A DNA stretch of 8,817 nt, from the NCBI GenBank assembly GCA_003556865.1, contig PWQF01000112.1:1-8817 (forward strand). The letters are read 5' to 3'. The DNA is from Elusimicrobiota bacterium. GTDB taxonomy: Bacteria > CG03 > SLGR01 > PWQF01. Numbering within the stretch: the stretch's first letter is position 1; each line of letters starts with the position of its first letter. This document shows, one piece after another, positions 6,430 through 8,817 of the stretch. The position numbers and the translations under genes are program-made. Below the pieces are notes generated by a model, which saw only the letters and a program-made list of their open reading frames with translations, ran no database searches and was not told the DNA's origin.

Positions 6430-6488
6430 ATTTTTAAAATTTATTTAAACGCGTCAACTAATAAATTGGCTTACTGAAATCTGGATTA

Positions 6489-7175
6489 CTAAGACTCAGA
6501 GCTCTTACCTTTATTGAGGATTTTCCACATAAGATGAATATCAAAATTGCATCCTTTAAAAGGGCGTCTTCCGTTCAAAACATACGTATTTATAGAAACA
6601 CTTTTAAGATTTTCAAACCCGCATTTTTCATGCAACATGCGCGATGCTATGCTTGTACATTCCGAAAAGGCATATTTGAACCCGAAATCACAAGAATTCG
6701 CAAGCGCAGTTTGCAGGAGGTTCCCGGCTATACCTTTTCCTTCGTACCCCGGCGCAACTCCAACCGCAGATACGTGGAGATTAATGCCTTTCCCCAATCC
6801 GAGCGGCTCCTTTATCGGATTGCGAATCTCTTCCAGCAAAGATGAAACAGCCGATACCTTTTTAATCTCACTATCAGTCAGATTATCCGGCAGTTGTTGA
6901 CCCGCAACAGCAGCCGGGTCGTCACAAACAATAAAACCAACGCCCCTATCCGCCGCCGCGCGGTCCCTTGCAATCCAGTAGAGCCCCTGAGAAGATTTAT
7001 TAATATCTGATTCTGCATACATAGATCTGGCAATGGAGATCATTCTCTCTTTACTGAATCCTATAGCTTTAGTCAAAGGCTCACGATCATAAAAAAGATC
7101 AACGTACAGCGTCAGCAATGAATCCATATCTTTTCCGTGTACCCTATCTATAGATATTCTGCTATTCGCCTTCAT
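6489..7175 (-). CDS. GNAT-family N-acetyltransferase
   Basis: A 228-residue protein from the chosen start. The acetyl-CoA-binding region is LHVSAVGVAPGYEGKGIAGNLLQTAL (133-158): the beta4 strand leads into E-G-K-G-I-A, the family's Q/R-x-x-G-x-G/A loop with Glu in place of Arg/Gln. Then come FGFKYAFSECTSIASRMLHEKCGFENL (164-190), where the S-x-x-L/M-xxxxGF end of the GNAT fold is plain, and a C-terminal extension with RRPFKG (203-208) seen in some larger GNATs. The substrate is unknown. Start: ATG at 7173-7175 has a perfect GGAGG 5 nt upstream. The open frame continues to an ATG at 7274, but those 33 residues are an out-of-frame reading of the upstream 52-aa gene and are excluded. The start overlaps that gene by 14 nt, so the pair is probably translationally coupled. 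Confidence 0.88.
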   Translation of the reverse strand: MKANSRISIDRVHGKDMDSLLTLYVDLFYDREPLTKAIGFSKERMISIARSMYAESDINKSSQGLYWIARDRAAADRGVGFIVCDDPAAVAGQQLPDNLTDSEIKKVSAVSSLLEEIRNPIKEPLGLGKGINLHVSAVGVAPGYEGKGIAGNLLQTALANSCDFGFKYAFSECTSIASRMLHEKCGFENLKSVSINTYVLNGRRPFKGCNFDIHLMWKILNKGKSSES

Positions 7176-7320
7176 TCTTTCCTCCTTTACCGATCGCTGC
7201 GAATGAAAAAAAGGCCAGAAACGCCAGACCGGCCAGTTGAGGCTGCGAACCTCCCAGGAATCCCAGGAAACCAAGAAACCCGATGGCTCCGAGAAACTTA
7301 CTATTATATGCTTTTTCCAT
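7162..7320 (-). CDS. Small FLG-repeat two-helix membrane protein, 52 aa (hypothetical)
   Basis: Too short for routine gene calling. It starts at ATG 7318-7320, with AAAAGGA 6 nt before it, and ends at TAG 7162-7164. It begins MEKAYNSKFLGAIG and continues with repeated FLG units (FLGFLGFLGG, residues 15-24), then a second hydrophobic stretch LAGLAFLAFFSFAAIG (29-44) and a basic tail, KGGKNEGE. Two short membrane helices joined by SQPQ are predicted. FLGFLGFLG-type N-termini are known in small membrane proteins such as the DUF3796 group, often near regulators or transporters, with no established activity. Its last codons contain the SD of the GNAT gene, which it overlaps by 14 nt. It is preceded by the PH-like gene 61 nt upstream on the same strand. 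The coherent hydrophobic reading, in contrast to the odd Trp-rich alternative frame, supports it as real. Confidence 0.8.
   Translation of the reverse strand: MEKAYNSKFLGAIGFLGFLGFLGGSQPQLAGLAFLAFFSFAAIGKGGKNEGE
7181..7185 (-). promoter_or_regulatory. Shine-Dalgarno site that sets the GNAT start
   Basis: GGAGG at 7185-7181 with a 5-nt spacer (AAAGA) to the ATG at 7175. It lies inside the 52-aa gene's end and rules in the internal start over the longer open frame. Confidence 0.8.
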
Positions 7321-7381
7321 TAAGTATCCTTTTTTTTAAAGCCTGCCGGTAAGCTGCGGCCTCCAAAATTGACAGGAAAAT

Positions 7382-7843
7382 TCATTGGCTTCTCAGCCCG
7401 CGAACCATTTGGATTGAAGTTGTCAGATTTTGAGGATCGTCAGTACCTATTCGGAACTTCCGGTTGTTTTTCAATTCCAGCTCTACGGCATTGAGCCCCG
7501 AGAGGTTGAAAAGCCATCCATGCGGTGCCAGCCTGATTCCCCATCCGTAATACCACGGATTCCTAACTTCCCGCACGTTCAGTATCTCTTCTAAACGAAA
7601 TATCTTGCGAATTACTCCGAAACCGAACGCCACTACTAACTCTTCTCTGCTCACCTCAACAGTAAGTGCGTTGAAGAACAATATGCATCCCACCAAAATA
7701 ACCAATACTACACCATTAATAACGCGGCTCTCTGGTACTGTAATGAAATGCCTTCCTGTTACCAGCACACCCAAGCCAAGGATAAAGAGGAGCAATTTCC
7801 CGACCTGCCTATGCCTGTAGATTTGAACACCTGAGCTCTTCAT
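7382..7843 (-). CDS. Two-helix membrane protein with PH-like C-terminal domain (hypothetical)
   Basis: A 153-residue protein. Two N-terminal membrane segments (about 15-32 and 42-60) are followed by a beta-rich domain: LTVEVSREELVVAFGFGVIRKIFRLEEILNVREV (60-93) and WYYGWGIRLAPHGWLFNLSGLNAVELELKNNRKFRIGTDDPQNL (97-140). The pattern of G-x-G-I-R, F-N-x-S-G, V-E-L-x-L and the I-G-T-D-x-P ending resembles bacterial PH-domain (bPH/DUF304-type) membrane proteins. Function is unknown, perhaps membrane-associated sensing or scaffolding. The start ATG at 7843 lacks a clear SD; 6 nt upstream sits a 7-bp hairpin (7850-7869) that might affect translation. It is followed 61 nt later by the 52-aa membrane gene and preceded 38 nt earlier by the FMN_bind lipoprotein gene. 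Confidence 0.75.
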   Translation of the reverse strand: MKSSGVQIYRHRQVGKLLLFILGLGVLVTGRHFITVPESRVINGVVLVILVGCILFFNALTVEVSREELVVAFGFGVIRKIFRLEEILNVREVRNPWYYGWGIRLAPHGWLFNLSGLNAVELELKNNRKFRIGTDDPQNLTTSIQMVRGLRSQ

Positions 7844-7849
7844 CCGGCT

Positions 7850-7869
7850 AAAGGCAATAGCATGCCTTT
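7850..7869 (-). promoter_or_regulatory. 7-bp hairpin upstream of the PH-like gene
   Basis: A perfect inverted repeat, AAAGGCA (6-nt loop) TGCCTTT, sits between the FMN_bind stop and the PH-like start, 6 nt from the ATG. No T-run follows, so it is not a terminator. It may stabilise or process the transcript or modulate initiation of a gene that lacks an SD. Function is inference. Confidence 0.45.
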
Positions 7870-7881
7870 GCTAATTTCGCA

Positions 7882-8328
7882 TCAATAACTATAAACACCG
7901 CGATTGAGCGCATCCCGTACGGCAGAGATGATTTTACTGCTACGCAATGTTGCCGCAGTATAGCCATCTACTTCCGTTTCAACAATTTCTTCAGGGGTGT
8001 AGAGATCACTCAAATGTTTCTCAAGGTTTTTCCCGACAAGATGATTTAATGCCTCCTGATACTGCTGAATAACGGAACGATACGGCTCTTCTTCTGCATT
8101 TAGATTGTAGTCATCATCCCTACGCAGATGCCTAAAGGAGGCTTCAGCAACAACTCCTTCGATTAGCCTAAACTGTACATTAACCTGTATACTGTCTCCA
8201 TCAATAAAAACACCTCTGTATACTCCATCCTCATATCTTACCGAATCATCTACAAAGCGATTCCCATTGCAACCTTGGATAAGCAACGGGAAGATAGCCA
8301 ACAGAAAAATTACAAGTACTTTTTTCAT
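7882..8328 (-). CDS. FMN_bind-domain lipoprotein
   Basis: A 148-residue protein from ATG 8326-8328, chosen because a perfect AGGAGG lies 5 nt upstream. The open frame extends to an earlier ATG at 8478, but those 50 residues have no RBS and overlap the upstream gene. It has a lipoprotein signal MKKVLVIFLLAIFPLLIQGC with lipobox IQGC and Cys20. The rest matches the FMN_bind layout: DGVYRGVFIDGDSIQVNVQFRLIEGVVAEA (34-63) and a C-terminal VDGYTAATLRSSKIISAVRDALNRG (120-144). In relatives the last block is SGATxxS-like, where the Thr of GAT accepts a covalent FMN; here it reads TAATLRSS, Ala for Gly, keeping T127 in the acceptor position. It is likely exported, lipid-anchored and possibly flavinylated by an ApbE-type transferase. 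Gene neighbours on the same strand suggest one transcript. A redox role is inference: no partner electron-transport gene is visible. Confidence 0.85.
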   Translation of the reverse strand: MKKVLVIFLLAIFPLLIQGCNGNRFVDDSVRYEDGVYRGVFIDGDSIQVNVQFRLIEGVVAEASFRHLRRDDDYNLNAEEEPYRSVIQQYQEALNHLVGKNLEKHLSDLYTPEEIVETEVDGYTAATLRSSKIISAVRDALNRGVYSY

Positions 8329-8333
8329 TTTTT

Positions 8334-8339
8334 CCTCCT
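8334..8339 (-). promoter_or_regulatory. Shine-Dalgarno site that sets the FMN_bind lipoprotein start
   Basis: AGGAGG, 5 nt before the ATG at 8328, supports this start rather than the upstream in-frame ATG at 8478. Confidence 0.8.
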
Positions 8340-8374
8340 TCTCTTTAACGGACTTATTTTTCAGCTTCTCTTTC

Positions 8375-8817
8375 CTATGGGCATAATTCCTTTGAAAATT
8401 CTTTTGGAGAGTCCATCCTCCCGCACAAATATGCCTGACGAATTTCCTTAATTTCCCAAGCCTCCGCTGAACTTTCACGCTTCAAATAAAACTTAAGCCA
8501 CTGCCCTCTAACGGAATCATCAAGATACCCTTCTTCTACCACTGTAACTGTTGAGTTTAATGGAGCCTCACCTCTATCGTGCTTCATTATAATACTGGAG
8601 AACCTTGTCTTTGTAATACTGCGATACTCCTGTATAACCATAAGAGGATGATAAACCCATTTTTCTCCATTCTCCGCTGCAACAGATATTTTCAGATTGA
8701 AGGGTTCTGTTTCTAAATTGTTGTATGAGACTACAGGAATTTCGTCCGGGCTTTTATATTCGTTAGCTGTACGGCAGGATATAATTGTAATAGGAATTAT
8801 AAGTATAGAAATAATTA
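8375..8817 (-). CDS. Putative lipoprotein, 5' end outside window
   Basis: The 146 visible codons continue upstream past the right edge (frame boundary at 8815); the internal ATG at 8641 is not the start. The first residues, IISILIIPITIISC, form the end of a lipoprotein signal with lipobox IISC, so only a few N-terminal residues are likely missing. The mature part is short and beta-like: LKISVAAENGEKWVYHPL, EYRSITKTRFSSIIMK, VRGQWLKFYLKRESSAEAWEIKEIRQAYLCGRMDS, ending FSKELCP. A terminal W-x-x-x-E-I-R-x-A-Y-x-C...FS...CP pattern recalls small conserved hypothetical proteins whose C-terminal cysteine pair could form a disulfide. I do not recognise a specific family. Its stop lies 46 nt before the FMN_bind lipoprotein start on the same strand, so the two lipoproteins are probably co-transcribed. 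Confidence 0.7.
   Translation of the reverse strand, partial: IISILIIPITIISCRTANEYKSPDEIPVVSYNNLETEPFNLKISVAAENGEKWVYHPLMVIQEYRSITKTRFSSIIMKHDRGEAPLNSTVTVVEEGYLDDSVRGQWLKFYLKRESSAEAWEIKEIRQAYLCGRMDSPKEFSKELCP

Larger units (their letters stand above)
6112..6488. other. Gene-poor stretch between SIMPL and GNAT genes
   Basis: These 377 bases hold no intact gene. Their contents are the radical SAM remnant (6152-6355), an imperfect palindrome at 6157-6173, a TATAAT hexamer on the minus strand at 6373-6378 without a good -35, and a terminator-like hairpin near 6399-6429. The bases after the SIMPL stop are T-rich but have no stem. Confidence 0.7.

Noticed and set aside
6534..6900. Two overlapping plus-strand open frames
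   Set aside because: Both lie opposite the conserved GNAT core; neither has a good RBS or domain pattern.
7176..7274. 33-residue N-terminal extension of the GNAT protein
   Set aside because: Trp-rich out-of-frame reading of the 52-aa membrane gene; a perfect SD marks the ATG at 7175 instead.
7137..7352. Plus-strand open frame of 71 codons
   Set aside because: Antisense to the GNAT start and the 52-aa gene, with no supporting signals.
7321..7381. GC-rich GCCG/CGGC inverted repeat as a terminator between PH-like and 52-aa genes
   Set aside because: The stem is only 4 bp and is followed on the coding strand by an A-run, not a T-run.
7605..7820. Plus-strand open frame of 71 codons
   Set aside because: Antisense to the PH-like membrane protein; Thr/Asn/Pro-rich low-information translation.
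8329..8478. 50-residue N-terminal extension of the FMN_bind lipoprotein
   Set aside because: It would bury the lipoprotein signal peptide, lacks an RBS and overlaps the upstream lipoprotein gene.

Overview
The window reads as a chromosomal segment of a diderm (outer-membrane-bearing) bacterium. Evidence: an apparent outer-membrane beta-barrel, two lipoproteins with convincing lipoboxes, and an AsmA-like envelope protein. Codon use is moderately AT-leaning, with frequent ATA, AGA and CGG. An anaerobic lineage such as Halanaerobiales-type diderm Firmicutes, spirochaetes or a related phylum would fit, but the taxon cannot be fixed from this sequence.

Region 1 (1-5165, all minus strand) is a tight six-gene operon transcribed right to left. 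Order: DUF3078-like outer-membrane barrel, YbgC-type acyl-CoA thioesterase, DUF2062/TIGR03546-like small membrane protein, TIGR03545-type AsmA-like membrane-anchored coiled-coil protein, nucleoside phosphorylase-like protein, and a spore-photoproduct-lyase-family radical SAM protein that runs off the left edge. Four of the five junctions overlap (4, 4, 1 and 8 nt) and the fifth has a 4-nt gap, so translation is probably coupled throughout. The first four genes look like an envelope or lipid-handling module. The last two look like nucleoside or nucleic-acid chemistry.

Region 2 (5166-6111) is a short divergent promoter region followed by the only convincing plus-strand gene, a membrane-anchored SIMPL (DUF541/YggE-like) protein.

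Region 3 (6112-6488) has no intact gene. It holds a decayed N-terminal remnant of a second, different radical SAM protein, in which the middle cluster cysteine is phenylalanine, plus a small palindrome and a hairpin/T-run terminator for the GNAT gene to its right.

Region 4 (6489-8817, minus strand) is an accessory-looking run of small genes: a lipoprotein cut by the right edge, an FMN_bind-domain lipoprotein, a two-helix membrane protein with a PH-like domain, a previously easily missed 52-aa FLG-repeat hydrophobic protein, and a GNAT acetyltransferase. Two start sites in this run (FMN_bind and GNAT) are set by strong Shine-Dalgarno sequences well inside the longest open frames.

I see no RNA gene, CRISPR array, intact mobile element or defence system. 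The most interesting items are the envelope operon with its unexpected nucleoside/radical SAM tail, the SPL-like protein lacking the photoproduct-lyase hydrogen-donor cysteine, and the hidden 52-aa gene.
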